64,000 bases of DNA from RDXT01 sp033765305. Its GTDB lineage: Bacteria > Bacteroidota > Bacteroidia > J057. The DNA is taken from positions 157,432 to 221,431 of the forward strand of contig JANRID010000067.1 of NCBI GenBank assembly GCA_033765305.1. The letters run 5' to 3'. The notes under the pieces were generated by a model. The model did not search any database. It saw only the letters and a list, made by a program, of their open reading frames with translations, and had not been told where the DNA came from. Of the stretch, positions 8,758-17,358 are shown piece by piece. The translations under genes and the position numbers were made by a program. Numbering within the stretch: position 1 is the stretch's first letter; every line of letters starts with the position of its first letter.

Positions 8758-10200
8758 TTAACCCAGTTCGAGCGAAATACGCTTGCGGATCTCCATCACG
8801 CTCTGCTTGAAGTATTTGTCTGTAGCGATCAGGTCGCTGACCGTCTGCAGCGCGTGGATCACCGTAGTATGGTCGCGGCCGCCGAAGTGCAGCCCGATGG
8901 ACTTGAGCGAATGGCGGGTCATCTCCTTGGCGAAGAACATGGCAATCTGCCGGGCCTGCACGATGTCGCGCTTGCGGCTCTTGTCCTTCATCAGCTCCAC
9001 GCCGACGGAGAAATGCTCCCCGACGATTTTCTGGATCGATTCGATGGTGATCTCGCGGCTGACGGTGTCCACGAAGGTCCGCAGCATGGAGCGGGCCAGC
9101 TCCAGGTCCACATCCCGGCGGTTGAGCGAGCTCTGGGCGAGCAGGCTGATCAGGGCGCCTTCGAGGGTGCGGATATTGGAGGTGATGTTGTGGGCAATGA
9201 ATTCCACCACTTCCTCCGGAAGCTCGATGCCGTTCTGGTACATCTTGCTCTTGAGGATCTGCTTGCGGGTGATGAAATCCGGCACCTGCAGGCTGGCGCT
9301 GAGGCCCCACTTGAAGCGGGAGAGCAGCCGCTCCTCGATGCCTTCGATCTCATGCGGCGGGCGGTCCGAGGCCAGCACGATCTGCTTGCCGGACTGGCGC
9401 AGGTGGTTGAAGACGTGGAAGAAGTTTTCCTGCGTTTTTTCCTTGCCCGAAAGAAACTGGATATCGTCCACCAGCAGCACGTCGATCATCTGGTAGAAGG
9501 TCATGAAGTCATTGACCGTATTCTTCTTGACCGCCTCTACAAACTGGTTGATGAAGCGCTCGGAGGATACGTAGAGCACTGCCTTCTTGGCGGCGGTCTC
9601 CTTCACGTGGTTGCCGATGGCCTGCAGGAGGTGGGTTTTGCCGAGGCCGGTGCCGCTGAAAATGAAGAGCGGATTGTAGGCCGTGACGCCGGGCTTGTTG
9701 GCGACGGCGTAGCCCGCGGCCCGCGCCAGGCGGTTGCAGTCGCCTTCGACAAAATTCTCGAATGAAAAGGCCGGGTTCAGATTGGATTCGATCTCGACCT
9801 TGCGGATGCCGGGAATGACAAAGGGGTTGGGAATCTGCTGAGGCGCATCGGAAGGGCTGTAAGCTCCGCCTGATGCGGCGCCGGCATGCGCATGCAGCGC
9901 CGCGCCGACAGGCCGGGCTATCTGCGCAGCGCCCTGGCCGCGGCCTGCCGCCTCCAGCACTGCGTACTCCAGGCGCCCGTCCGGGCCCAGCGTGGCATGC
10001 ACCGCCTTCCGGAGCAGCTCGACGTAGTGGTCCTCCAGCCATTCATAAAAGAAGAGACTGGGCACTTCGATCGTCAGCACCTGCTGCTCAAGCCTGACCG
10101 GCCGGATGGGGGTAAACCACGTCTCGAAGCTCTGTGGAGCCAGCTGGTCCTTGATGAGTTGCAGACAGCTATTCCAGATGTCAACGTGAGGCGTTGTCAT
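8758..10200 (-). CDS. dnaA: Chromosomal replication initiator DnaA
   Basis: 480 residues, full length. N-terminal domain I (IWNSCLQLIKDQLAPQSFETW) is followed by a short variable linker and the AAA+ core with Walker A GTGLGKTHLLQ and Walker B LLVDDIQF. A sensor I-like LASDRPPHEI comes next. The C-terminal DNA-binding helix-turn-helix carries the family signature GGRDHTTVIHA. It binds DnaA boxes, melts the origin and loads the helicase. The region upstream (10201-10632) is AT-rich and carries a direct repeat, discussed separately. Confidence 0.98.
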   Translation of the reverse strand: MTTPHVDIWNSCLQLIKDQLAPQSFETWFTPIRPVRLEQQVLTIEVPSLFFYEWLEDHYVELLRKAVHATLGPDGRLEYAVLEAAGRGQGAAQIARPVGAALHAHAGAASGGAYSPSDAPQQIPNPFVIPGIRKVEIESNLNPAFSFENFVEGDCNRLARAAGYAVANKPGVTAYNPLFIFSGTGLGKTHLLQAIGNHVKETAAKKAVLYVSSERFINQFVEAVKKNTVNDFMTFYQMIDVLLVDDIQFLSGKEKTQENFFHVFNHLRQSGKQIVLASDRPPHEIEGIEERLLSRFKWGLSASLQVPDFITRKQILKSKMYQNGIELPEEVVEFIAHNITSNIRTLEGALISLLAQSSLNRRDVDLELARSMLRTFVDTVSREITIESIQKIVGEHFSVGVELMKDKSRKRDIVQARQIAMFFAKEMTRHSLKSIGLHFGGRDHTTVIHALQTVSDLIATDKYFKQSVMEIRKRISLELG

Positions 10201-10632
10201 TCCTATTTACTAAAATTGTTCGTTCTTTCGAGTGCGTCCCCAGGGAGTAGTTGCCCCTTGACCTGCGGCGTAAGGTTAAAGTTGCGGGGAAAAGTCAGAA
10301 AATACAACTTGACATTCTACGATTTTTTACAGTTCGGGCGTAATTTTATAGACCTCTGATTTACAATTTTTTACATATATGCCCTTCCATAAGCGCCTAA
10401 AGTCCCCGCCAGCCCCCTGCCCTGCTTCGATCTCCGCTTCAGCAGGGAATATATAGTATATTGATTATCAACTATCTGAATCTACCCCTCACCAGGGTCC
10501 GGAACAGCCGATATTTATAGGCGCCGGGTAGTACGATGTCTGTAACAGCCGGAACCGGACCCCGCTTCCCTGCCGCCGGCCCGGAGCCGGGCGCCTCCGG
10601 ACACCAGCCGCCGATTGCAAGCAGAATTAGTA
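10201..10632. promoter_or_regulatory. AT-rich dnaA upstream region, possible origin or control region
   Basis: 432 bp with no gene. The stretch 10300-10380 is strikingly AT-rich for this genome and contains a 14-bp direct repeat, TACGATTTTTTACA at 10318-10331 and TACAATTTTTTACA at 10362-10375 (13 of 14 bases equal, 44 bp apart). A second AT-rich patch at 10448-10474 contains TTATCAACT (10465), two mismatches from a DnaA box. I see no clear cluster of TTATCCACA boxes, so origin function is only a possibility; autoregulation of dnaA is equally plausible. Confidence 0.4.
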
Positions 10633-11193
10633 TCACCTGCTAACCCCGCCATCCGGGTTTGCTACCGGAAACGGAAAGAGTTTTTGAACGTCCTCTTTGA
10701 GCATCAAAATGGCTTTTTGCGTTGTCTGCTCCGGGAGATCCTTCGTCATGCCTACAATCGCACGGGCCAGCTGCATGCCCTCCGCCCCCTCCGGAAGGCT
10801 CCGGTACGCTGCGTGGATGACGCCTACAGCCTCTTCCCGCGCCTGGCTGATCACCTGCCAGGCCGCCGGGCTGATGTACAGCTGCTGGGCCAGGTTGTGG
10901 TCGAACTCGCTCCGGATCTCCCCCAGCAGCAGCTCGTAATACGCCGAAGCCGGCATGCCGGCCGCAGGCAGCCGCAGCAGCAGATTTCCGAACCGCATGC
11001 GCTCCATCAGCAGCACCGCCCGCTCATAGGCATGAAGCTTGGCAGGCAGGTGGCTGCGCAGCATCTCGCCCCGCACTGCAGCCGTCTGCTGCTCCTTGCT
11101 TTGCCGCAGCCGGTCGTCCAGCACGAGCTTGACCCCCAGCAGCACCAGCAGGGCCGGCACCGCATACTTCAGCACTTCCGCAATCAGTTCCAT
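10633..11193 (-). CDS. Membrane-anchored protein of unknown function
   Basis: 186 residues. One N-terminal transmembrane helix (YAVPALLVLLGVKLVL) is followed by a charged, mostly helical cytosolic domain of about 160 residues containing KLHAYERAVLLMERM and a short acidic patch. Similar short proteins with one helix and a YERAVLLMERM-like motif are common in Bacteroidota, without known function. It starts 9 bp after the stop of the YqiA-like gene, so the two form an operon. Confidence 0.7.
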   Translation of the reverse strand: MELIAEVLKYAVPALLVLLGVKLVLDDRLRQSKEQQTAAVRGEMLRSHLPAKLHAYERAVLLMERMRFGNLLLRLPAAGMPASAYYELLLGEIRSEFDHNLAQQLYISPAAWQVISQAREEAVGVIHAAYRSLPEGAEGMQLARAIVGMTKDLPEQTTQKAILMLKEDVQKLFPFPVANPDGGVSR

Positions 11194-11202
11194 ATCGGTT
11201 TT

Positions 11203-11694
11203 TCACGTTGAAAGCAGGCCGCACCAGCGCAGCGCGGCCAGATAAGTTGCAGGATCGATCTGGTGGCCCAGGCCTGCGCGCAGCTCCACCTGCTGCTGCG
11301 GCGCCCGGTAGGTATGCTGAAACAGCTGCAGACTGTACTGCGGATCGACGACCGCGTCTTCTGCGCCGAGCATCACCCAGCGGGCCGGGCAGGCGCCGGC
11401 CCGGATCCGCGGAATGCGCGCTGCCTGCAGCGGCACCTGCATCGCCGGATTGAACAGCAGGCAGGGCAGCCCCGCCTCTTCCGAAAGCCAGAAGCCGAGG
11501 AATCCGCCCAGCGAGCTCCCGATCACAAACTCCGCTCCGGAGCGGGCTGCCGCAGCATGCAGCAGCGCATAGGTGTCCGGCTGGCGCCGGTAGTCCAGAT
11601 GCAGGGCCAGCACCTGATGGCCAGCCGCCCGCAGGGGGTCTGTCCGGTCAGGATACGGCCGGCTGTCCAGCCCGTGAATGTAGATTATCTGCAT
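11203..11694 (-). CDS. YqiA-like alpha/beta-fold hydrolase
   Basis: 163 residues from the ATG at 11694. The start gives MQIIYIHGLDS, the first strand and oxyanion-turn HG of the fold. The nucleophile elbow is GSSLGGFLGFWL and the likely catalytic histidine lies in GLGHQID near the C terminus; FNPAMQ matches the YqiA/UPF0227 group. Members are small esterases of uncertain physiological substrate. A longer frame upstream overlaps the meaB gene on the other strand and is ignored. Confidence 0.8.
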   Translation of the reverse strand: MQIIYIHGLDSRPYPDRTDPLRAAGHQVLALHLDYRRQPDTYALLHAAAARSGAEFVIGSSLGGFLGFWLSEEAGLPCLLFNPAMQVPLQAARIPRIRAGACPARWVMLGAEDAVVDPQYSLQLFQHTYRAPQQQVELRAGLGHQIDPATYLAALRWCGLLST

Positions 11695-11787
11695 ATATTC
11701 GCAGCTGCATCCGGGCAAAAGTAACCAAAAGAATGGCGCTGCTGCCCGCTGCGGTGATTTTTTTGCAGCTGATAATCTTGTTTCCGC

Positions 11788-12789
11788 ATGCGAGCGCCCC
11801 TCCGCCATGCTCCCGAGGTCTATGTTGAAGGCATTCTGCGCGGCGACCGGGTGCTGCTGGCGCAGGCCATCACCCTGATCGAAAGCCGCCGCCCGGATGA
11901 CCAGGCGCTGGCCGCCCGGATCAGCGAAGGCTGCATGCCGCATGCAGGTGGCGCCTTCCGAATCGGCATCACCGGCGCCCCCGGCGCCGGCAAAAGCACC
12001 TTTATAGAGGCATTTGGCAGCATGCTCACCGCACGCGCCCAGTCGGTGGCCGTGCTGGCCATCGATCCCAGCAGCCCCCTGACCCGCGGCAGCATCCTGG
12101 GCGACAAGACCCGCATGGAGCGTCTGGCCCAGGATCCGCTGGCCTTCATCCGCCCTTCGCCCAGCGGCGGCTCGCTCGGCGGCGTAGCCCGCAGCACCCG
12201 CGAAGCGATGATGCTCTGCGAAGCAGCCGGCTTCGGGGTGATTATTGTCGAGACGGTGGGCGTAGGCCAGTCCGAGGTCGCGGTGGCCGGCATGGTGGAT
12301 TTCTTTCTGCTGCTGATGCTGCCCAATGCCGGCGACGAGCTGCAGGGCATTAAGAAAGGCATCATGGAAATGGCCGACGGGCTGGCGGTCAACAAATGCG
12401 ACGGTGCGCACGCAGCCCAGGCCCGCATGGCCAAGGCCGCCTACAGCCAGGCGCTGCGCCTGTTTCCGGCGGGTGCCTCCGGCTGGCAGCCGCCGGTGAT
12501 GACCTGCTCGGCGCTCGAAGGCGCCGGCCTTCCTGAAATCTGGGAGATGCTGGAGTCCTACCGCCGCCAGATGCAGACGCAGGGGCACTGGGAGGCCCGG
12601 CGGAAACGGCAGCGTGTCGAATGGCTGCGCGGTGCGCTGCGCGAGCTGCTGGAAGCCCGGTTTTTCCAGACGCCTGAAATCGCGGAAGCACTGCCCGGCA
12701 TCGAAGCCGCTGTTGCCGCGCAGCAGGCGGCTCCGCACCAGGCGGCAGCCGCCCTGTTCAGCCAATGGGAAGCGCTGCTTCGCCGCTGA
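11788..12789 (+). CDS. meaB: MeaB/ArgK-type GTPase, methylmalonyl-CoA mutase chaperone
   Basis: 333 residues. It shows the P-loop GAPGAGKSTFIE, the switch regions IDPSSPLTRGSILGDKTRM and SPSGGSLGGVA, the G3 region VETVGVGQSE and the base-recognition motif NKCDG (usually NKAD or NKxD). MeaB proteins protect and reactivate adenosylcobalamin-dependent methylmalonyl-CoA mutase. No mutase gene lies in the window, so the partner must be elsewhere. The last 32 bp overlap the 3' end of the convergent ABC gene. Confidence 0.95.
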   Translation: MRAPLRHAPEVYVEGILRGDRVLLAQAITLIESRRPDDQALAARISEGCMPHAGGAFRIGITGAPGAGKSTFIEAFGSMLTARAQSVAVLAIDPSSPLTRGSILGDKTRMERLAQDPLAFIRPSPSGGSLGGVARSTREAMMLCEAAGFGVIIVETVGVGQSEVAVAGMVDFFLLLMLPNAGDELQGIKKGIMEMADGLAVNKCDGAHAAQARMAKAAYSQALRLFPAGASGWQPPVMTCSALEGAGLPEIWEMLESYRRQMQTQGHWEARRKRQRVEWLRGALRELLEARFFQTPEIAEALPGIEAAVAAQQAAPHQAAAALFSQWEALLRR

Positions 12790-13579
12790 CTCCGTATACA
12801 TCCGGCCAGAGCCTGCTGAGCAGCCCGCCTGCCGCCGTGTCGAGCACTACCCTGCCCTCCCGCAGCCCGACCACCCGCGCGCCGGGCATGCGGAGCGCTT
12901 CGGGGTCATGGGTAGCGCATAGCACCGTAAGTCCTTGGCTTGCAAGGGTCTGCAAAAGCAGGTATATCCCATGCCGGGCCGGGGGGTCCAAGGATTGGGC
13001 CGGCTCGTCGAGCAGCAGCACCGGCGCTTCGCGGCACAGGGTGCGGGCCAGCACCGCCCGCTGGAATTCTCCTCCGGACAGTTCGTCCGTGCGGCGGCCC
13101 GGAAGCGCGGAAAGCCCCATCCGGCTCATCCACCGGCGGGCCGCTTCGAGGTCCTGCGGGCTGTATGCCCCCCAGGGCTTGAGCCACGGAAATCGGCCCA
13201 TGCACACAAACTCCGACAGGGTCAGATGAGCGGGCGGCAGCGCCTGCTGCGGCGCAAGGGCCACTACGCGTGCCCAGGCGGCCGGCGAAGCAGCAGCCTG
13301 GCTGATCCCCCCGGCCTCGATTTCCCCTTCGAACGGACGGAGGCCCGCAATGCATTTGAGCAGGGTCGTTTTGCCGCTGCCGTTTACCCCTGCCAGATAG
13401 GTGAGCCCAGGCTGCACCTCCAGCACAACAGGCCCCAGCAGACGGGTACCGCCTGCCAGGACCTGCCGGATCCGAATCTGAAGCAGCTGCTCAGTATTCG
13501 TCGTCGTTGAAGAGGAAATCGTCCTTGGATGGGTAGTCGGGCCAGATTTCTTCAATGCTCTCGTAGGGCGTATCATCAT
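12758..13579 (-). CDS. ABC transporter ATP-binding protein, FepC/BtuD-like
   Basis: Up to 273 residues. It has Walker A GVNGSGKTT, a Q-loop in ALAPQQ, signature LSGGEFQRA, Walker B VLLLDEP and the switch histidine in CATHDPEAL. The family imports iron-siderophores, haem or cobalamin; permease and binding protein are not adjacent. The start is uncertain: ATG codons at 13579/13576 would overlap the upstream DUF2795 gene by 86-89 bp, and the fold begins near QIRIRQVL at about 13471. A rare start inside the overlap is likely. The tail overlaps meaB. Confidence 0.85.
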   Translation of the reverse strand: MMIRPTRALKKSGPTTHPRTISSSTTTNTEQLLQIRIRQVLAGGTRLLGPVVLEVQPGLTYLAGVNGSGKTTLLKCIAGLRPFEGEIEAGGISQAAASPAAWARVVALAPQQALPPAHLTLSEFVCMGRFPWLKPWGAYSPQDLEAARRWMSRMGLSALPGRRTDELSGGEFQRAVLARTLCREAPVLLLDEPAQSLDPPARHGIYLLLQTLASQGLTVLCATHDPEALRMPGARVVGLREGRVVLDTAAGGLLSRLWPDVYGVSGEAALPIG

Positions 13580-13712
13580 CGGGAAGCAACTCCAGATTCT
13601 CGACTACTTCCATCGGAGCGCCGGAGCGGAGTGCGAAATCGATCAGCTCCTCTTTGTTTGCGGGCCAGGGCGCATCTTCGAGATGCGTGGCAAGCTCAAG
13701 CGTCCAGTACAT
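13491..13712 (-). CDS. DUF2795 small conserved protein
   Basis: 73 residues, acidic, beginning MYWTLELATHLEDAPWPA and ending FLFNDDEY. This short protein is strongly conserved across Bacteroidota and belongs to the DUF2795 group, whose role is not established. No signal peptide or membrane segment is present. It lies just upstream of the ABC ATPase gene on the same strand, and the two open frames overlap. Confidence 0.88.
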   Translation of the reverse strand: MYWTLELATHLEDAPWPANKEELIDFALRSGAPMEVVENLELLPDDDTPYESIEEIWPDYPSKDDFLFNDDEY

Positions 13713-13891
13713 AGTGCGTTTTTTTAGAAGACCTGCAAAAATATGCGAAAAAAGATCACAGTCAAGCCTGCTGCAAGCAGCGGATGCATTTATTCACCGT
13801 ATTGGAAATAGCGGCCTTTCGCGTAATCTTGCATGCAAACCTGTGCCTGAAATTCGCGTATGCTGAACGCAGGATCGATGAAAATGTTGCA

Positions 13892-16012
13892 ATGAATGTT
13901 CTGAATCCGCTTGCATTGTGGGGGCTGCTGGCGCTGGCGGTTCCGGTGATTGTGCACTTTTTCAATCTCCAGCGTCCTAAACAGCTGCTATTCAGCAATG
14001 TAGCGTTTGTGCGGGAAATTCAGCGCACCGTAGTCCGGCGCCTGAAGCTCCGCCAGCTGCTCCTGCTGGCACTGCGCCTGCTGGCAGTGGCGGCACTGGT
14101 GCTCGCCTTTTCCAACCCGGTGCTCACCGGCGCAGGCGCTACCGGCCCCGGCAGCCGGTCCGTAGCCATTCTCATCGACAACTCCTTCAGCATGACTGCC
14201 TCCAACGAGCGGGGGCCCTACTTTCAGCAGGCGCTTTCGCTTGCGCGCAGCATCATCCGGTCCTACGGCCCGCAGGACGAGTTTCTCATTATGGCTGCCT
14301 CCGATCCGAAGCCGAACCTGCCCTTCTCCGGCATGGACGAGGCGCTGGACCAGGTGCAGCAGCTCGCCGTCCGGCAGCATTCCCGCACGCTCGGAGAATG
14401 GCTGAGCCTCGGCGGGGCCCTGTTCGGGCGGGCAAGCTATGCCGGCCAGGATCTGTATCTGCTGAGCGATTTCCAGCAGTCGACCATCCTCGCAGACAGC
14501 AGCGTGCCGGCAGCCTCCAGCCCGGGCATCCGCGTCTTTGTATCCCATGTGGGGGGGCGCCATCCGGGCAATGTGTACCTCACCGGCCACCGGATCGAGT
14601 CGGCTGTGCTGGAGCCCGACAAGCCCGTGAGCATGCGCATGACCCTCGTCAACGACGGCGGCAGCGAGGTACGCGACCTGAGCATCCGCCTGCTGGCCGA
14701 CGGCAAGATCGCAGCCATCAGCAACGTCAGCCTGCCGGCCGGCGGCAGCCAGGAGGTGCCGATGGCATTCACGCCGGGGCGCAGCGGCTGGATTTCCGGC
14801 TATGCCGAACTGGACGACCAGCCGGTGTCTTTCGACAACCGGCGGTATTTTTCCATCTATGTGCCTGAGCAGGAGCAGATTCTCATTGTAGAAGAGCAAA
14901 GCTCGCGTCCGCTGCGCATCCTGTACCAGAATCTCTTCAAGACTTTTTCGCCTGCCTTCGTATCGAGCCAGGCCTTTTCCACTGTCGATCTGCGGCGCTA
15001 CCGTGCAGTCATCTGGGCTGGCATGTCGCAGCCCGGCGGCGGCGCAGCCGAACGGCTCCAGAACTTTGTGCAGGCAGGGGGCAATCTGCTGATCTTCCCG
15101 GGAACCCGCGCATCGGTGCCCGCGCTCAACTCCCTGCTCGGCACCCTGGAGGCCGGCAGCATGGCCGAAGCGGTGTCCATCGAGTCCGGCGCGCCTGCAG
15201 GAGTCGCCGACCTCAGCCATCCCGCCTTCCGCGGCATCTTCAGCCCGGGGAGCGGCAGGCAGGCCAGCCGCGAGTTCGACGCTCCATCCGTTTTCCGCTA
15301 CTACCCCCTTTCCCCCGACAGCCGGACCGTCTACACCGATATCATTCAGCTCGAAAACCGCTCGCCCCTGCTCCGCGAAGTGCGCACCGGCGGCGGAACC
15401 CTGTATCTTTTCAGTACGCCGCTCGAACCGGAATGGACGGACCTGCAGATCAAATCCATCTTTACTCCGCTGATGTTCAGGCTTTCGCAGCTGATGAACC
15501 AGGCGCGGGAGACGGCGCCTTCACAAATAATCGGCGCCTATACCCCCTGGAGTGTCCGGGTATCAGGCCCGGAGCTGGTGCAGCTCGTCCCCGAAGCGGG
15601 CGGCGCAGCGCTGACGCCGGAGCAGTATGTGCGCAACAGCGCGACGACGCTGGTGTTTGACCGGATGGAGCTGCAGGAAGGCAATTACCGCGCTGTGCGG
15701 CAGGATTCGGTGCTGAGCGTCATTTCATTCAACCTGCCAGATACCGAGTCCCGGCTGGCCCAGGCAGATGCGTCCGCGCTCCGCGCCCGGCTCGATGCGA
15801 TGGGCTGGCAGCAGGCCCAGGTGCTCGGCCAGGATGCGGACATGATCGGAAAACGGATTCAGCTGGAGCGGGAAGGCACCCCGCTGTGGATCTATTTTAT
15901 GCTGGCGGGGCTCCTGTTTTTGTTGCTGGAAATTGTAGTTTTGCGGACCGGAACCTCTGGAGGCGCCCCGCAGCCAGCTTCGCAGGCAGGCAGAGGCAGC
16001 CAGCCGGACTAG
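13892..16012 (+). CDS. BatA-domain membrane protein with vWA-like region
   Basis: 706 residues from the ATG at 13892; a longer frame from 13784 has no coding character. The N terminus (LNPLALWGLLALAVPVIVHF, then LQRPKQLLFSNVAFV and a second helix) is the BatA/aerotolerance N-terminal module. Next is a von Willebrand A-like start VAILIDNSFSM with a possible metal-binding DxSxS, a long periplasmic beta-rich part, a glutaminase-like Rossmann segment (YRAVIWAGMS), and a last helix IYFMLAGLLFLLLEIVVL. Family role in envelope stress or protein assembly is poorly defined. It is followed 11 bp later by the dihydroorotase-like gene, so an operon is likely. Confidence 0.85.
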   Translation: MNVLNPLALWGLLALAVPVIVHFFNLQRPKQLLFSNVAFVREIQRTVVRRLKLRQLLLLALRLLAVAALVLAFSNPVLTGAGATGPGSRSVAILIDNSFSMTASNERGPYFQQALSLARSIIRSYGPQDEFLIMAASDPKPNLPFSGMDEALDQVQQLAVRQHSRTLGEWLSLGGALFGRASYAGQDLYLLSDFQQSTILADSSVPAASSPGIRVFVSHVGGRHPGNVYLTGHRIESAVLEPDKPVSMRMTLVNDGGSEVRDLSIRLLADGKIAAISNVSLPAGGSQEVPMAFTPGRSGWISGYAELDDQPVSFDNRRYFSIYVPEQEQILIVEEQSSRPLRILYQNLFKTFSPAFVSSQAFSTVDLRRYRAVIWAGMSQPGGGAAERLQNFVQAGGNLLIFPGTRASVPALNSLLGTLEAGSMAEAVSIESGAPAGVADLSHPAFRGIFSPGSGRQASREFDAPSVFRYYPLSPDSRTVYTDIIQLENRSPLLREVRTGGGTLYLFSTPLEPEWTDLQIKSIFTPLMFRLSQLMNQARETAPSQIIGAYTPWSVRVSGPELVQLVPEAGGAALTPEQYVRNSATTLVFDRMELQEGNYRAVRQDSVLSVISFNLPDTESRLAQADASALRARLDAMGWQQAQVLGQDADMIGKRIQLEREGTPLWIYFMLAGLLFLLLEIVVLRTGTSGGAPQPASQAGRGSQPD

Positions 16013-16023
16013 CCCTCACCCGC

Positions 16024-17310
16024 ATGCCCCTGCACTTTATCCCAGATGCATTGCTCATAGACCCCGGCGCGCCGGGCGATCAGACCCGCATCAGCCTGCT
16101 GATCCGGGACGGGCAGACCGAAGCGTCCGGCCCGGCTGGAAGCCTGCAGGCTCCGCACGACGCGACGGTGATCGAGGCTCCGGGACTCTGCATTTCTCCG
16201 GGATGGGTGGACCTGCTGTCGGTGCTGCAGGATCCGGGCCATGAGCAGACCGAAACCCTCGACCAGCTTGCAGCCGCTGCGGCTGCGGGCGGATTTACCC
16301 GGGTACTTTGCCACCCTGCCACCCTGCCCCACGCAGACCGCGCACCGGTCATCGCCGCGCTGGTGACCCGCAGCGCAGCCGCTCCGGTGCACCTGATGCA
16401 TGCCGGCGCCATGACCGTGCAGATGGCCGGCAAAGACATGGCCGAGCTGCTCGACATGCTCGGTGCCGGCGCAGCCGCCATCACCGACGGGGGCCGGCCG
16501 GCTGCGGAAGCCGGCATCTGGATCCGGGTGCTGCAGTACCTGCAGCCATCCGGAGCGCTGCTGACCGCATCGCCCTACGATGCCTCCATCGCGCCGGACG
16601 GCCAGATGAACGAAGGCGAACAGGCCGTTCTGATGGGCATGCGCGGCGTGCCGGAGCTGGCCGAAGTCCTGCCGGCGGTGCGGCTGCTGGAAATGCTGGC
16701 CTACGCCGGCGGGCGGCTGCATCTCCAGCCTTTCAGCTCGCCCGAGGCGCTCCTGCGCGTGCAGCAGCATGCCGCACGCGGCAGCTGCACCACCGGAGTG
16801 CTGATCCACCATCTGGCCCTTACCGACGAAGCGCTCGCTGCTTTCGACTCCGTATATAAGGCGGTGCCGCCGCTGCGCAGCGAAGCCCAGCGGCGCAGGC
16901 TCATCGGCTTGCTCCGCGAAGGCGCCGTCGACGTGCTGGCCACCGGACACCATGCCCAGGCCCCCGAAGACAAAGCGGTGGAATTTCCCTATGCGTCACC
17001 GGGCATGCTGGCCCTGCAGACCGCTTTCAGCACGGCCCTGGAGGCGCTCATCCGCCCGGGCTATCTCAGCCTGCAGGACTGGGTGCGCCTCATCAGCCTC
17101 AATCCGCGGCGCATCCTGGGGCTGAAGCACCCTGCCGACAGCCCTGGCAGCCAGGCGGAATGGACCCTGTTCAGCACGGAAGGCGAATGGACCCTGCGTC
17201 CGGAGATGATTCCTTCCCGCGCCGTCAACAGCCCCTGGCTGAACCGCAGCCTTCCGGGCCGGGTCATCGGGATCTTTGCCAAAGGCCGCTATACCCCTGT
17301 GCAGTACTAG
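16024..17310 (+). CDS. Dihydroorotase-like protein lacking catalytic residues
   Basis: 428 residues from the ATG at 16024. The overall pattern is that of type I dihydroorotase: GWVDLLSVLQDPG in place of the usual DLHVHLREPG, AAAGGFTRVLCHP, PLRSEAQR, GAVDVLATGHHAQ in place of IATDHAPH, and a C-terminal ISLNPRRILGL. Both histidines of the HxH metal motif are replaced (by L and V) and the catalytic aspartate is a glycine. One would expect no dihydroorotase activity. Known precedents are inactive PyrC'-type subunits that assemble with aspartate carbamoyltransferase. Its partner is not in the window. Confidence 0.85.
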   Translation: MPLHFIPDALLIDPGAPGDQTRISLLIRDGQTEASGPAGSLQAPHDATVIEAPGLCISPGWVDLLSVLQDPGHEQTETLDQLAAAAAAGGFTRVLCHPATLPHADRAPVIAALVTRSAAAPVHLMHAGAMTVQMAGKDMAELLDMLGAGAAAITDGGRPAAEAGIWIRVLQYLQPSGALLTASPYDASIAPDGQMNEGEQAVLMGMRGVPELAEVLPAVRLLEMLAYAGGRLHLQPFSSPEALLRVQQHAARGSCTTGVLIHHLALTDEALAAFDSVYKAVPPLRSEAQRRRLIGLLREGAVDVLATGHHAQAPEDKAVEFPYASPGMLALQTAFSTALEALIRPGYLSLQDWVRLISLNPRRILGLKHPADSPGSQAEWTLFSTEGEWTLRPEMIPSRAVNSPWLNRSLPGRVIGIFAKGRYTPVQY

Positions 17311-17311
17311 G

Positions 17312-17338
17312 TTTGAAGGGAAAGAATCTGTAGCTTTG
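17312..17338 (+). promoter_or_regulatory. Bacteroidota-type promoter for the lpx operon
   Basis: TTTG at 17312-17315 and TAGCTTTG at 17331-17338 match the -33 TTTG and -7 TAnnTTTG elements, with a spacer of 15 bp that is shorter than the usual 17-21. The lpxD ATG follows 20 bp later. Confidence 0.5.
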
Positions 17339-17358
17339 GCCGCATCTGAATCCCGAAC

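Noticed and set aside
8747..9310. Upstream extension of the DUF6438 gene through dnaA
   Set aside because: It overlaps dnaA in another frame. The signal peptide at 8746 marks the real start.
10201..10632. Confirmed replication origin
   Set aside because: Only one weak DnaA-box-like site (TTATCAACT at 10465) is visible, and GC skew cannot be judged from one window. Kept only as a candidate region.
11695..12801. Upstream extension of the YqiA-like gene to about 532 codons
   Set aside because: The extension is antisense to meaB and precedes a natural start at MQIIYIHG, where the fold begins.
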